A stretch of 64,000 nucleotides of DNA from Sialis fuliginosa. Taxonomy: Eukaryota > Arthropoda > Insecta > Megaloptera > Sialidae. The stretch is taken from contig OY540817.1 in assembly GCA_961205875.1 (NCBI GenBank), forward strand, positions 1,054,001-1,118,000. Reading direction: 5' to 3'. The notes beneath the pieces are model-generated. The model made no database searches and was not told the origin of the DNA. It worked only from the letters and a program-made list of their open reading frames with translations. A program made the position numbers and the translations under genes. This document shows positions 11,107 through 21,168 of the stretch, one piece after another (position 1 is the stretch's first letter; each line of letters opens with the position of its first letter).

Positions 11107-11395
11107 GTGGTAATAAATGTATAATAATGTAAATGCTATGCATGCTTTAAAGTCATTATATGTACGATTTCATTGGCTACATCTTGTGAGTGGTTGTCAT
11201 TTACATTTATACCCAGTAGATAGCGTTAGCTGGAAGCAAATTTGCCCCCATGCAATTTCTTTATAATACCGGGCATAAAACTATTTAAAAAAAAGTCAAT
11301 ATTCGCATTCGCGAATGTTTAAAATCACATTTGTTACATCACTAGTATGTATAAACCCTATACGCCATAAATCAAACACTTTGTATGTTGCTTCA

Positions 11396-12215
11396 CTCTG
11401 CGCATGCGCAATACGGACTCTATTTACCTTTTGAGGAAATTTGTTTTTTTATTATCTTAGTAAAATCTGTGGATCATATCATAAAAACATATTCCAGATG
11501 TGATTTACTATTTCTTTATGGATATACTGCTGTAATTGTGATTTTCAAAAGTTTTTAATTTGGCTGCATTTACGTGATTTATAAACCGACTCGTTTGAAG
11601 AATATATTCATTTTTCTTAAATTCTGTAAACTGTAATATATTCATTTTCGTTACTTTGACTCGGTGTAATAATTTCTTATAGTTTTATTTGCTAGTTTTC
11701 AAATGATTGTTAATTAAAGTCATCAAAATTACACTAGTGTCTAAAAAATTAGATGTATCTTAAAATGAGGGGTCATATCAAAAAACCCTTATTTTTCTCA
11801 GAGTCTCCATTGTCTTGTTAACAATGTATAGAAGTTTCAACAATATCACGGTTGTATTGTTCAAGTTAAGGAGGATTTTATTTTTCCTTACGGGCATGGG
11901 TGGTTCGATTTCAGTCATTATTTTGTAATATTTGTCTTACTGTGTGAAATATACAATTGAATAATTAATATAATTAATCGTATAACATATTAGCGAGCAT
12001 ATTTGGACAATAAACGATCTTATTTACTTAAAATACCTATTTTTTCACAAAATTTTATTTTCGACCAAAAGTGGGGTTATAGTAGATAAAGATGTCAAAC
12101 TGTTAATGTTTAAGGTACAGTTAGATGGGCAATAATATTGCCAGCAATGTTATAATTTCCATGGATACACAAATATTACTTGAATTTTTATAAAATTAAC
12201 TTTTAAAAAAAGTTG
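11396..12215. other. No gene seen
   Basis: AT-rich DNA without an open frame longer than about 60 codons, inverted repeats or family motifs that I recognise. Confidence 0.5.
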
Positions 12216-13747
12216 AACCGACTTCAAAAATAAAGCACAAAAAAGTATGAAATAATATTTAAAGAAAATTAATATCATCTACGAAATGCAATAGTTTTTA
12301 AGTAAATAATTATTTAGAATAAGATCAATTTACATATTCTTCTATTAATTAATTTTTAAATAATATTTTCTTTTCGATCTTAATGAAAATGAGTAATTAA
12401 CATGTAAGGAATGTAAGGATTTATTTATAAAATATTAAAAGTTAACTACATAATCAAAATTACCATACATTTTTTGATGTCGGGGCGCAAATTTATATAA
12501 GTACTATTTTTTCTTTATTATTATAAAATTGTGGTAATTTAATTAACATTTTTTTGAGTGCGCGTGGTATTGGTTAGATTTTAATTTTAGAAAAGATCAC
12601 ATATACACATATTCCTCAGTACGAAGAAGAAATTATTTTCACCCCATTTGTTTATGAGCATATACATTTATATGTAGATACCTTTTGAAAAATTAAAAAG
12701 TAGCGTCATTATTTTACTAAAATAAAAAGACATTTATAAAACATAGTAATGAAATCTTATATTATTACTTGATATGTTCACTTTCAACTAGTGTTACTTA
12801 TTGAGAGGAATAAGTTTGTTTTCTCAATTGATTTAATTAAAAAACGAATTTCGATTTTTTCGTTATAGGTACCTATAAATAATTACTATCTAAAATAACG
12901 TAAGTATTGATTTTCTTTGTAGATAACACAAAATAATATTTTGCATTTGTGTAATTTGTCATTTATATTTATAGATCTATTGGTACTATACGTTAAACGT
13001 AGTATTGTTTTAAGAACGACAACGATAGTTCCTTTTTTCTTTAGTAAGTGTACCTATTGTATTTTAATTACGAAATTTACTTATTTTATAGTTATTATTA
13101 TAACTTCTTTTCCGTAATTATATTGCAGAAATTTGCGCCCCGACATCAAAAAATGTATGGTAATTTTGATTATGTAGTTAACTTTTAATATTTTATAAAT
13201 AAATCCTTACATTACTTACATGTTAAGTACTCATTTTCATTAAGATCGAAAAGAAAATATTATTTAAAAATTAAAATCGTTTGTACTTTAATTGAAAGAT
13301 CTTACACTCAATATGTTATATTACTAATAAAAATTCCACATGAGAAAGGTTTATCACTAGAAATTAGCAAGAGCCTTCGCTTTTTATTTTTCCATAGATA
13401 ACTAGAAATGTAAAATCGCGGAATTTTTGAGGTGTTTCGTTGTATATCTTCCGACTATATCATCAGATCCTGACAAAATTTACAAAAGGACCACCTGGAG
13501 ACTATTCTCTTTCAAACAAACAAAAAATTATCAAAATCGGTCCACGCAATACAAAATTATTCGTGAACATCGCTAAAAAAAATATAAACATATATGTATA
13601 TAAATATACGCGTTGAATTGAGAACCTCCTCCTTTTTTTTGAAGTCGGTTAAAAATAAAGAAACTGTCATTTGCCAAATACACAAGACACCTGTCAAAAT
13701 TTTAATGTTATTTATTGAGAACCTCCACCTTTTTTTTGAAGTCGGTT
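12216..13747. mobile_element. AACCGACTTC / GAAGTCGGTT repeat, with a nested long inverted repeat
   Basis: AACCGACTTCAAAAA at 12216 and its complement at 13641-13650 and 13738-13747 bound the block. The segment 13276-13650 is nearly identical to 17936-18311, giving the family's right half. Inside lies an inverted repeat with 143-bp arms (separate entry). The ORF at 13594-13866 is this repeat in frame and is not a gene. Confidence 0.65.
12351..13272. mobile_element. Long-TIR element (arms about 143 bp, 635-bp interior)
   Basis: The arm 12351-12493 (from AATTTTTAAATAATATTTTC to GTCGGGGCGCAAATTT) is the near-perfect complement of 13129-13272. It lies within the GAAGTCGGTT repeat. The interior has no open frame. 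Few differences between the arms suggest a fairly recent element. Confidence 0.75.
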
Positions 13748-14216
13748 GGATGTCTATTTTTCCTAATAATAAGAAGGTAAGTACCTACTTATTTGTTGAA
13801 AATTATATTTGTACCTATGTATGTATATTATTTATAACATCTTATAAAACTTCTTACAATATATAAAAACTTTTTTATAATATAATTTATCAATTATGGG
13901 TCCATAATAACCTTTTTGCGTAACAAAATAAACGTCAAGTAAATATATTAATTTATAGAAAACTAACCAATTATTGTTAATAGATAATATGTAACCATAT
14001 AGATGACACCACTCGTTATATTATAGGTTTGAAACTTGAATTAACAATGTTTAAAAATTTTAAAATCATCTAGTTCGCCTTGTTTAAAAATTTTATATTG
14101 ACAACTGAAATATTATTTTATAAAACAAAAAGTGTTCTGTTGAAAAGAATTTCTCAGTCGAAACAAATTAATATACTATATTCTTACGTTTAATGCTTAA
14201 TTGCGAGGAAGAAATA
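13748..14216. other. Upstream region of the 14.2 kb gene
   Basis: No TE end or ORF recognised. It lies directly before the ATG at 14217 and may hold that gene's promoter. I cannot point to a firm TATA box. Confidence 0.4.
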
Positions 14217-14739
14217 ATGGAAGTGTACGTATTAATATTAATTTTATTTATTTGTATTATTTATAAGATTTATATAATATATTATGTTTATTTAAAATTT
14301 TTAATTTTTCAGAATTACAATAACAGAAGATAACAAAGCTAGACAAGAAAAACAAGAAAAAGATAATAAAGCTACACAAGAAAAAAAAAAAAGATTAAGT
14401 ATAAATTTTTTTTCATAAAATAAGAGTTTTGGTTTTATATGTAATTGGTTTATTCACTTTCCTGTTTCAGAAATTCAGAGAAAAACAAAGATTATTGGCG
14501 GGGCTTTAGCAACGGAAAGACCCCCCATAAATATTGGAGAGATTCTCACCTTCGACCATCGACAAGTGGTCACCGGGGAGCACCTCGAGGTGGTCACCGG
14601 AGACCACCTCGAGGTGGCTATCGGGGAGCACCTCGAGATGTTTCCCGGGGACCACCTTGAGGTGGTCACTGGGGACCAAATAGAGGTGGTCAACGTGAAC
14701 CATCTCGAGGTGGTCAACCTCAAGATGGAAGAAATATAA
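14217..14739 (+). CDS. Three-exon small gene or pseudogene with 24-bp repeats (120 codons)
   Basis: Exons 14217-14224 (ATGGAAGT), 14313-14398 and 14471-14739 join in frame across GTACGT..TTTCAG and GTATAA..TTTCAG introns to give 120 codons ending TAA. Exon 2 is charged (I-T-I-T-E-D-N-K-A-R-Q-E-K). Exon 3 in this frame reads G-E-H-L-E-V-V-T-G-D-H-L-E-V, an eight-residue repeat. Another frame of exon 3 is also nearly open and gives Y-W-R-G-F then an arginine-glycine tail (R-G-A-P-R-G-G-H-R), broken once by TGA at about 14658. That frame resembles the tail of the gene at 38.3-39.1 kb and may be ancestral; a one-base change in the A(12) run of exon 2 would switch frames. So it is either an expressed frame-switched protein or a pseudogene. 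No signal peptide. Function unknown. Confidence 0.5.
14560..14730 (+). repeat. 24-bp tandem repeat in exon 3
   Basis: About seven units based on GGTCACCGGGGAGCACCTCGA, each with small changes. GC-rich, against an AT-rich background. CACCTCGAGGTGGT is itself palindromic, so the complementary strand is also open (14475-14723), which is why several overlapping reading frames appear here. Confidence 0.85.
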
Positions 14740-14876
14740 TAATTTATATGTAATGTTTACTTTTTACTGTTTTTATATTAATATATAAAATATTTTTTTT
14801 AAATGTGTTGTTTTTTTTTATATTTACTTTAATATTTCAGGTTACCTATGAAATTAAATAGTTATTTGTGTATCTA

Positions 14877-14966
14877 GGGTGTAAAATGATAGTTTTTCGC
14901 ACGGGTGTGAATGTTTGTCAGTCGAGACTGACAATCACACGAGTGCGAAAAACGCATTTTACACCC
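14877..14966. repeat. 90-bp imperfect palindrome
   Basis: GGGTGTAAAATG..TTTTTCGCAC..GTGTGA..TTGTCAGTC, followed by the complement, ending CATTTTACACCC. The centre is AGTCGAGACT. Likely the core of a MITE. It falls about 140 bp after the stop codon of the 14.2 kb gene. Confidence 0.75.
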
Positions 14967-15170
14967 GAGGTGCACACAATATTTTTTCTACAACCCTATT
15001 GATTATATAATATTAACAATAATATAATATAATAATTATTTATATACTTTGTATTTTGCTATATTAATATTAAAATTCAACTCTAGTAAGCTTTGGATAA
15101 AAATTTTGACAGTTCTATTTTCATTCAAATGAGTTTCATAATTTGTTATTCTTATATATATTATATTCAG

Positions 15171-15331
15171 GTGGATAAGTGGTGATACTGAAAAAGAACA
15201 TAAGTGTACACCACCAGCGATATCAGAAGCTGCAAATGCTGTAATTTTAAATTTACTATCTGCAAAATCTAAATTGATATATGAAAATTACACATAATAC
15301 TATGAATTGTGCCAAGAAAAAACCCTAAAGG
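15171..15331 (+). pseudogene. Tyrosine-recombinase (Crypton-like) N-terminal fragment
   Basis: After an acceptor ATTATATTCAG the frame reads A-I-S-E-A-A-N-A-V-I-L-N-L-L-S-A-K-S-K-L-I-Y-E, then Y-T-stop-Y-Y-E-L-C-Q-E-K, followed by a possible donor GTATTG. The pattern LLxxKSKxxYExAYxxFxxW is the start of the core-binding domain in phage-integrase-like recombinases common in insect genomes. An in-frame TAA near 15296 and no catalytic R/H/Y region mean a relic. Identification rests on one short motif. Confidence 0.4.
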
Positions 15332-15497
15332 TATTGTTTATATTTTAAAAAATTTTATTAATAATTTTGTTTATTACAATAATTATTATAGTACTTAAAT
15401 TTTAGTAATTTGTTTAATACTATAATACAATAGTATTTATAAAATTCATTAATCGTAAAAAAATGTAAAAATGTACATATGTGTTACTATGGAAACA

Positions 15498-15552
15498 CTT
15501 TTGCGCACGCCGCGCGTGAAAAAACTTTTTACGCACGGCGAGCGCAAAAGTA
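15498..15552. repeat. GC-rich imperfect hairpin
   Basis: CTTTTGCGCACGCCGCGCGT, a short A-rich loop, then ACGCACGGCGAGCGCAAAAG. It stands out in AT-rich surroundings and is probably a MITE core, like the palindrome at 14877. Confidence 0.7.
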
Positions 15553-17723
15553 CTACTTTACACACTGAAATGTCAATGAACCCCACCCACAATTCCCATT
15601 AACACGGCCACCTTGTTCGTCTTCACCCCGCTATGATCGGCCCATTAGCATCCTCCCACTCCCTCTTGTGTCCCTGTGATCCTAACAAAAAACAAAATAC
15701 ACACAACTACACAACACAACACAACACAACACTTACACAACACGAAGAGCTGTCGGAAAAGGCCAAGTACCAGTCGACATATATGTTATGAAGAAAAAAA
15801 AAAAATGTCAATGAAAAAGCCTACTTTTTTACACGGTTGTAGAAAAAGAATTTTTTGTTACAACTGTCAATTAAATATATAAAACGTGTTGAACTGTTGA
15901 AATATCACACAAATAAGAGAAACTATTGACAAAACAACATTTTTTTAAACAGAAAAACTATTATAACGATTTATAGTAAAAACGTTTGAAATAAAATCAC
16001 AGAATAGAATTAAAATAGCATGGCTTGGCTATAAAAAGCACACCCTTTAGACATTTGAAACTATTGTTTTTTGAAGAATGTTTTTAAAAAATGTTAATTT
16101 TTTACTCTCATTTCTTGTCTAAATTGATATTAATAGTAATAATAGTGGTTTTATAAGTTAAATGACATAACCTCACTTTCATGTAGTATATTTTCTTAAA
16201 ACAATTTGTCACAAAAGAATAAATAAATACAGAACGTGAAAAACATCTTCCACAAATAATAAATATCTAATACATTTTAATTTATCATAATACGTTAATC
16301 ATACAACTATATTTTTTCGGAATTAACATTAAATTTCAACAAACACAATTCAAAATTTTTAAAAAACATACCATCCATACCAACAATGAAAAGTATGAAC
16401 AAATCCAGATGTTCATTTTCGTCGTATATTTTCATAGAAAAACGTATCAAACAATGTGACAATAACATAATTTAATACAATACAAAATTTAAATGTACAT
16501 TTTTTAACTAATGACATATAACATGGATACCTACATGATTTTTCGTAAATTGTATTAATATGACAATGTATAAAAATTTAATAATAATTAAAAAGATAAA
16601 ATAAATACATCCACATATAAATACATAAATTACAACGATAACAACTGTATTCACCTAATGTCTGGCGTTTACAAAAATTTACATTGATCTAAAATAAAAA
16701 TAATATTTATAGGTTATACTATATAATATTATATTTTTGTTTTAAAACTGAACTTACCTAATTTTATCTTGTTTAAAAAGTCATTGATTGACTTTGAATA
16801 AAATAATTAAAATACAGAACATATCGACGTATATAATATATATATATATATAAATATATATATATAAATTATAATAATAAGTATAATATGACAGATGAAG
16901 TCATGACAAAACATTATACAATGAAGCTAAGTAACTATAGTGGCGCTCGCTGTGGATATTTATCGAACTACCTCGATCACTACCTATATTTGCGATTCCG
17001 AAATTCGTTAAAATAAGCAAAATGATGTTAATAAACTGCAAATTTCCTTACTTCTAGTTATCCGATTTGGTTGAGTTTTAATAGGGTTCTATTCTGCAAA
17101 TATGTAGATGAAGCGATTTCAAAAGGTTTTGTGTTAATTTATTACGTATTGCGAGCTGCAGTTTGTTGAAACGGGCCAAAAACAACAAATTGAACTTTGT
17201 TTATATTTTTATGACAGAAAATTAGAACCAATAATTTCAAATGAAGTGAATGCGGAGACTGTAATGTTCTCATTTATAAAATGTAAACATATAAGGGGGT
17301 TACTGAAGAAATTTAATATATAATGCTCGTTTTATCAAATTTCATACGAAAAAAAAAATGGGACGAGAGTAAAACCACAATGCAAAGCATAGCATGCTTT
17401 GGGTGTGCTAATATATCTCGAACATCAACAAAAACAACAATTAATGTAATGTAGTTAATTATATTCAGTTTCTTAGCAGTAAGTGTTAACTTATGTAATT
17501 TTTTCTGTATCATGATGTATAAAAAATTTTTTTGAACAAATGACATATTATATTAGGTATATAATAAATTTTAAGTAAACATGTGTATTTTAAATAATTT
17601 ATTAATTAATAATTAAGGTCCGCATGTCTAAGTAACAAATTATATTAAAAATACTAATAAAACATAACCTTTTAGTATTGTTTTCATAATGAAATAATTT
17701 TATAAATTTTACATATCATTATA
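15553..17723. other. No gene seen; simple repeats
   Basis: Holds an ACAAC-type simple repeat (15710-15735) and a TA microsatellite (about 16836-16868). Short ORFs at 15676 and 17313 (minus) have low-complexity text and no motif. I see no exon chain. Confidence 0.5.
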
Positions 17724-17815
17724 CAGTAGAGAATCGATTATCCGAATACCGATCAACCAATACATCGGTTAACCGAAAGCGTCCCAGTGACAGCAATAGT
17801 TTTTCTCTTACATTA
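17724..17815. mobile_element. Tigger-type terminus fragment
   Basis: CAGTAGAGAATCGATTATCC after TA (17722-17723) looks like a Tigger/pogo TIR, and GGTTAACCGAAAGCG follows. No partner end is nearby; it is probably truncated by the next repeat. Confidence 0.5.
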
Positions 17816-17825
17816 ATTAAATAAT

Positions 17826-18311
17826 CTGATATTTAAAAAAATAAAGGAACTGTCATTTACTAAATACACAAAACAGCTGTCAAACTTTAAATGGTATTCG
17901 TATTTATTATAATAATTACTCAACCGATTTTAATCGTTTGTACTTTAATTGAAAGATCTTACACTCAATATGTTATATTACTAATAAAAATTCCACATGG
18001 GAAAGGTTTATCACTAGAAATTAGCAAGAGCCTTTGCTTTTTATTTTTCCATAGATAACTAGAAATGTAAAATCGCGAAATTTTTAAAGTGTTTCGTTGT
18101 ATATCTTCCGACTATATAATCAGATCCTGATAAAATTTACAAAAGGACCACCTGGAGACTATTCTCTTTCAAACAAACAAAAAATTATCAAAATCGGTCC
18201 ACGCAATACGAAATTATTCGTGAACATCGCTAAAAAAAATATAAACATATATATAAATATATAAATATACGCGTTGAATTGATAACCTCCTCCTTTTTTT
18301 TGAAGTCGGTT
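17826..18311. mobile_element. Second copy of the GAAGTCGGTT-ended repeat
   Basis: 17936-18311 closely repeats 13276-13650, ending CCTCCTCCTTTTTTTTGAAG then TCGGTT. The left part (AAATAAAGGAACTGTCATTT) matches 13660-13700. Same orientation as the first copy. Non-coding. Confidence 0.75.
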
Positions 18312-18567
18312 AAAAATTGCTTATTGCCCGGCCAGAACGAGCAATATTTTTATTGCCGATAGGAATTTGTTTATTAATATGCATATAATATACATTAATT
18401 AATGTTTTTAAATCAAAGTGTGTTATGATATTATCTGACACTTGTGTGATTACATTACATATTGTTCTATTTAATAATTCTTTTTGTTGAGTATTAGAAG
18501 ATAAAACACGTAAGTAATTAATCACTTTATTAATATTTTATTTATACGATTTTGTGATATTAACATA

Positions 18568-19443
18568 TCCTTTATATATATAAAGCTCAACGTCTCTCTG
18601 TCTGTCTGTCTGTCCGTTAGTTACCTTATCACTTGAGAACCACTTATCCGATTTACGTGTTTTTTTTTAATTCAAAAATACGTTCTCTGGCCAGGTTATA
18701 GGCTATATTTTTTTACGTTAGGTAACGTAACAACTAAGCAGTGACGATAATAGTAAATCAAGTCGGAAAAAATTTTGCCGTCGGCGCGCTGTTTTGTAAT
18801 ACGCTGCCTAAACCGTTCAATATAGAACAAAATAATGTATTAAAGAATTGTGTAGAATCAAAAGTTCTACAATAAAGTCCGTGACACGATATGTCTAACT
18901 TTTATATTTAAGCCACAATTACTGCTTTTATGTTACAAAGAAAACATAAAATATTTGGGTTCTGTTTACATGAATTTATGACCTGCAAAACATTAATCCT
19001 TATCGAAATAAATGATTTCATCGTCATAAGTACTTAATGTAGATATAATTTTCCATTTACAGCATCCAATTTGGTCGTATAGTTTAGAAAATATCGAAAT
19101 ATACATATCGGAACACAATATTCGCGCGATTGAGACCGTGCGCGGGGGTGCGGCGAGGGAACGTGCCAACACGCTGGGCAGAGAACAGCCGAACAGGCCG
19201 GTATTCTTTTGATTGTCAATTGTTTATTTTGTTTTCAATAATTAACTTTTAAATTTAAATAGAACAAAAATTATTTTTACTTTTTGTTCTGATTCGTTTT
19301 TATTAGGTAGGTAATTTAAGTGTTATTTGGTTTTTATTACATTAATAACTAATCGTGTTTGTAATTAATTCAACTATATATTTTTTAAATCCTAAACAAT
19401 AATTCCGTAGTCCACGCGAGCGAAGCCGCGTGGGCCCAGCTAG
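18568..19443 (+). mobile_element. Non-autonomous Helitron (876 bp)
   Basis: Starts TCCTTTATATATATAAAGCT after an A, runs into CTCTCTGTCTGTCTGTC, and ends CCAGCTAG before a T, the A|T target of Helitrons. Ten bases before the end is a perfect hairpin CCACGCG-AGCGAAGC-CGCGTGG. No protein coding. It sits 24 bp upstream of the Harbinger MADF gene. Confidence 0.85.
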
Positions 19444-19467
19444 TATACATATATAAATGAACTAAAT

Positions 19468-21165
19468 ATGTACAGTACAATGGATGTTTTCATTGACGAA
19501 AGCATCAATGCAATCGAAAATACAACAAAAAAATGGTCTCGTGATGAAACAGAAAAATTAATTCAGGCTTATGAGGAACGGCCAGAATTATGGGACTTTA
19601 GAAGCCCATTATATAAAAACAGAACAAAAAAAAATGATTCTTAAAAATATTTAATAAATTTATTTGGCAGAACAGAAGAGGATATTAGATCGAAATTTAA
19701 AAATCTGTGGACAATATTTAAAAGTAATGTTAGCAAAATTAATAGTAAAAAATTGGCCAAGGCACCGATGAATTACACAGGTTTACAAAAAAACAAAAGT
19801 TTATGAATATTTGACGAGACCATTGTATTCTTATGTATTTTGACGTCCTGAATCCGAATCTGAGGTCCGTTGACCTTGGTTAGCTCAGTTTCAAGGTCAT
19901 TTTAAGGTCAAATTTTTAAAAATCGCTAAATGATTCTGGTAAAAGGTGATATATAGGTTTTTCTGGTCGCTGATTCTGAATTTGACATCCGTTGACCTCT
20001 ATGAGGTCAGGTTCAAGGTCATTTCAAGGTCAAAGTGGGAAAAATCGCTCGAAAATTCTGACAAAACAGTACATATAGATTTTTGGGGTTGCTGAATTAA
20101 AATTTAAGGTCCGTAGACTCCTACAATCTCAGTTTCAAGGTTATTTCAAGGTCAAATTTTTGTTTTTACAAATCGCTAAATGATTCTGGTAAAAGGTGTA
20201 TATAGGTTTCTCTGGTCGCTGATTCTGAATTTAACGTCCGTTGACCTCTATGAGGTCGAGTTCAAGGTCATTTGAAGGTCAAAGTGGGAAATAGCACTCG
20301 AAAATTCTGACAAAACAGTACATATAGGTTTTTAGGGTCGCTGTATTAAAATTTGAAGTCCGTAGACCCCTACAATGTCAGTTTCAAGGTAACTTCAAGG
20401 TCAAATTTTTAAAAATTGCTAAATGAATCTGGTAAAAGGTGATATATAGGTTTCTCTGGTCGCTGATTCTGAATTTGACGTCCGTTGACCTCTACAAGGT
20501 CAGGTTCAAACCTATATGTACTGTTTCGAGCGAGTTTTCCCACTTTTTCTTGAAATGACCTTGAACCTGTCTTCGTAGAAGTCAACAGACATCAAATTCA
20601 GAATCAGCGACCAGAGAAACCTATATATCATTTTTTACCAGATTCATTTAACGATTTTTAAAAATAAAATTTTGATCTTAAAATGACCTTGAAAATGACA
20701 TTTTAGGGATCTACGGACCTCAAATTTTAATTAAGCGACCCCAAAAACCTATATGTACTGTTTTGTCAGAATTTTCGAGCGATTTTTCTCACTTTGACCT
20801 TGAAATGACCTAGAACCTGACCTCATAGAGGTCAACGGATGTCAAATTCAGAATCAGCGACCAGAAAAACCTATATATCACCTTTTACCAGAATCATTTA
20901 GCGATTTTTAAAAATTTGACCTTAAAATGACCTTGAAACTGAGCTAACCAAGGTCAACGGACCTCAGATTCGGATTCAGGACGTCAAAATACATAAGAAT
21001 ACAATGGTCTCGTCAAATATTCATAAACTTTTGTTTTTTTGTAAACCTGTGTTATTTAAACCTAAATGGGAGTATTTTGAACTGCTTAAATTCTTGCTGT
21101 CGGATTGCGAAGAATCAAAAGTTATAGACAATTTGGTAAATAAAAATAATTTATCTCTACAATAA
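19468..21165 (+). pseudogene. Harbinger MADF-domain protein, split by a foldback MITE
   Basis: From ATG 19468 (or in-frame ATG 19480) the frame reads K-W-S-R-D-E-T-E-K-L-I-Q-A-Y-E-E-R-P-E-L-W-D-F, the first helix of a MADF/Myb-like domain. After an in-frame TAA at about 19642 it goes on L-F-G-R-T-E-E-D-I-R-S-K-F-K-N-L-W. The foldback at 19776-21051 interrupts it. Beyond that, W-E-Y-F-E-L-L-K-F-L-L completes the domain before TAA 21163-21165. Such proteins are encoded by PIF/Harbinger elements with the transposase and are thought to help it bind DNA. The transposase gene ends three bases away on the other strand. Dead: a stop, an insertion and a frame change. Confidence 0.75.
19776..21051. mobile_element. 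Harbinger-type foldback MITE, copy 1 (1,276 bp)
   Basis: Ends are CACAGGTTTACAAAAA and its complement, flanked by TTA on both sides (19773-19775, 21052-21054), the Harbinger target. The whole element is an inverted repeat: a left arm of about 700 bp with repeated units of about 180-190 bp (TTCTGGTAAAAGGTGATATA, CGCTGATTCTGAATTTGACG), mirrored in the right arm. AAGGTCA motifs recur throughout. A second copy is at 43706. Confidence 0.9.
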
Positions 21166-21168
21166 TTT

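Larger units (their letters stand above)
9701..11344. mobile_element. Degenerate hAT element inserted in the transposase pseudogene
   Basis: Flanks GTAAGCAT (9693-9700) and GTATGTAT (11345-11352) agree at six of eight bases, an aged hAT duplication. The right end complement TAGTGATGTAACAAATG fits hAT termini, and both ends contain ATTCGCGAAT/ATTCGCATTCGC subterminal repeats. It carries hAT transposase remnants in the minus strand and two later insertions (10130-10656, 10868-11106). Confidence 0.7.
8989..11395 (-). pseudogene. Tc1/mariner-superfamily transposase, split by a hAT element
   Basis: Reading down the minus strand: W-R-I-G-F-I-H-T near 11360, then, across the hAT insertion at 9701-11344, Y-H-I-T-L-T-Q-E-L-T, F-A-E-R-L-R-F-stop-H-W-A, M-F-S-D-E-A (first catalytic D), N-R-H-N-C-H-Y-W-S, W-C-G-I, V-Q-L-D-G-A-P-P-H-F (second D) and S-P-D-L-T-S-P-D-F-Y-L-W-G (third acidic site). 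This is the DDE_3 transposase of insect elements often annotated together with DUF4817. Damage: an in-frame TGA near 9636, a frame change near 9400, and the insertion. Stop at 8989. The N-terminal HTH is not found. Confidence 0.75.

Noticed and set aside
14475..14723. Minus-strand ORFs across the 24-bp repeats
   Set aside because: The repeats are partly palindromic, so the complement stays open; no splice sites support the minus strand.
19034..19219. Minus-strand ORF rich in P, R and C
   Set aside because: It lies inside the non-autonomous Helitron in a GC-rich patch and has no homologous text that I recognise.
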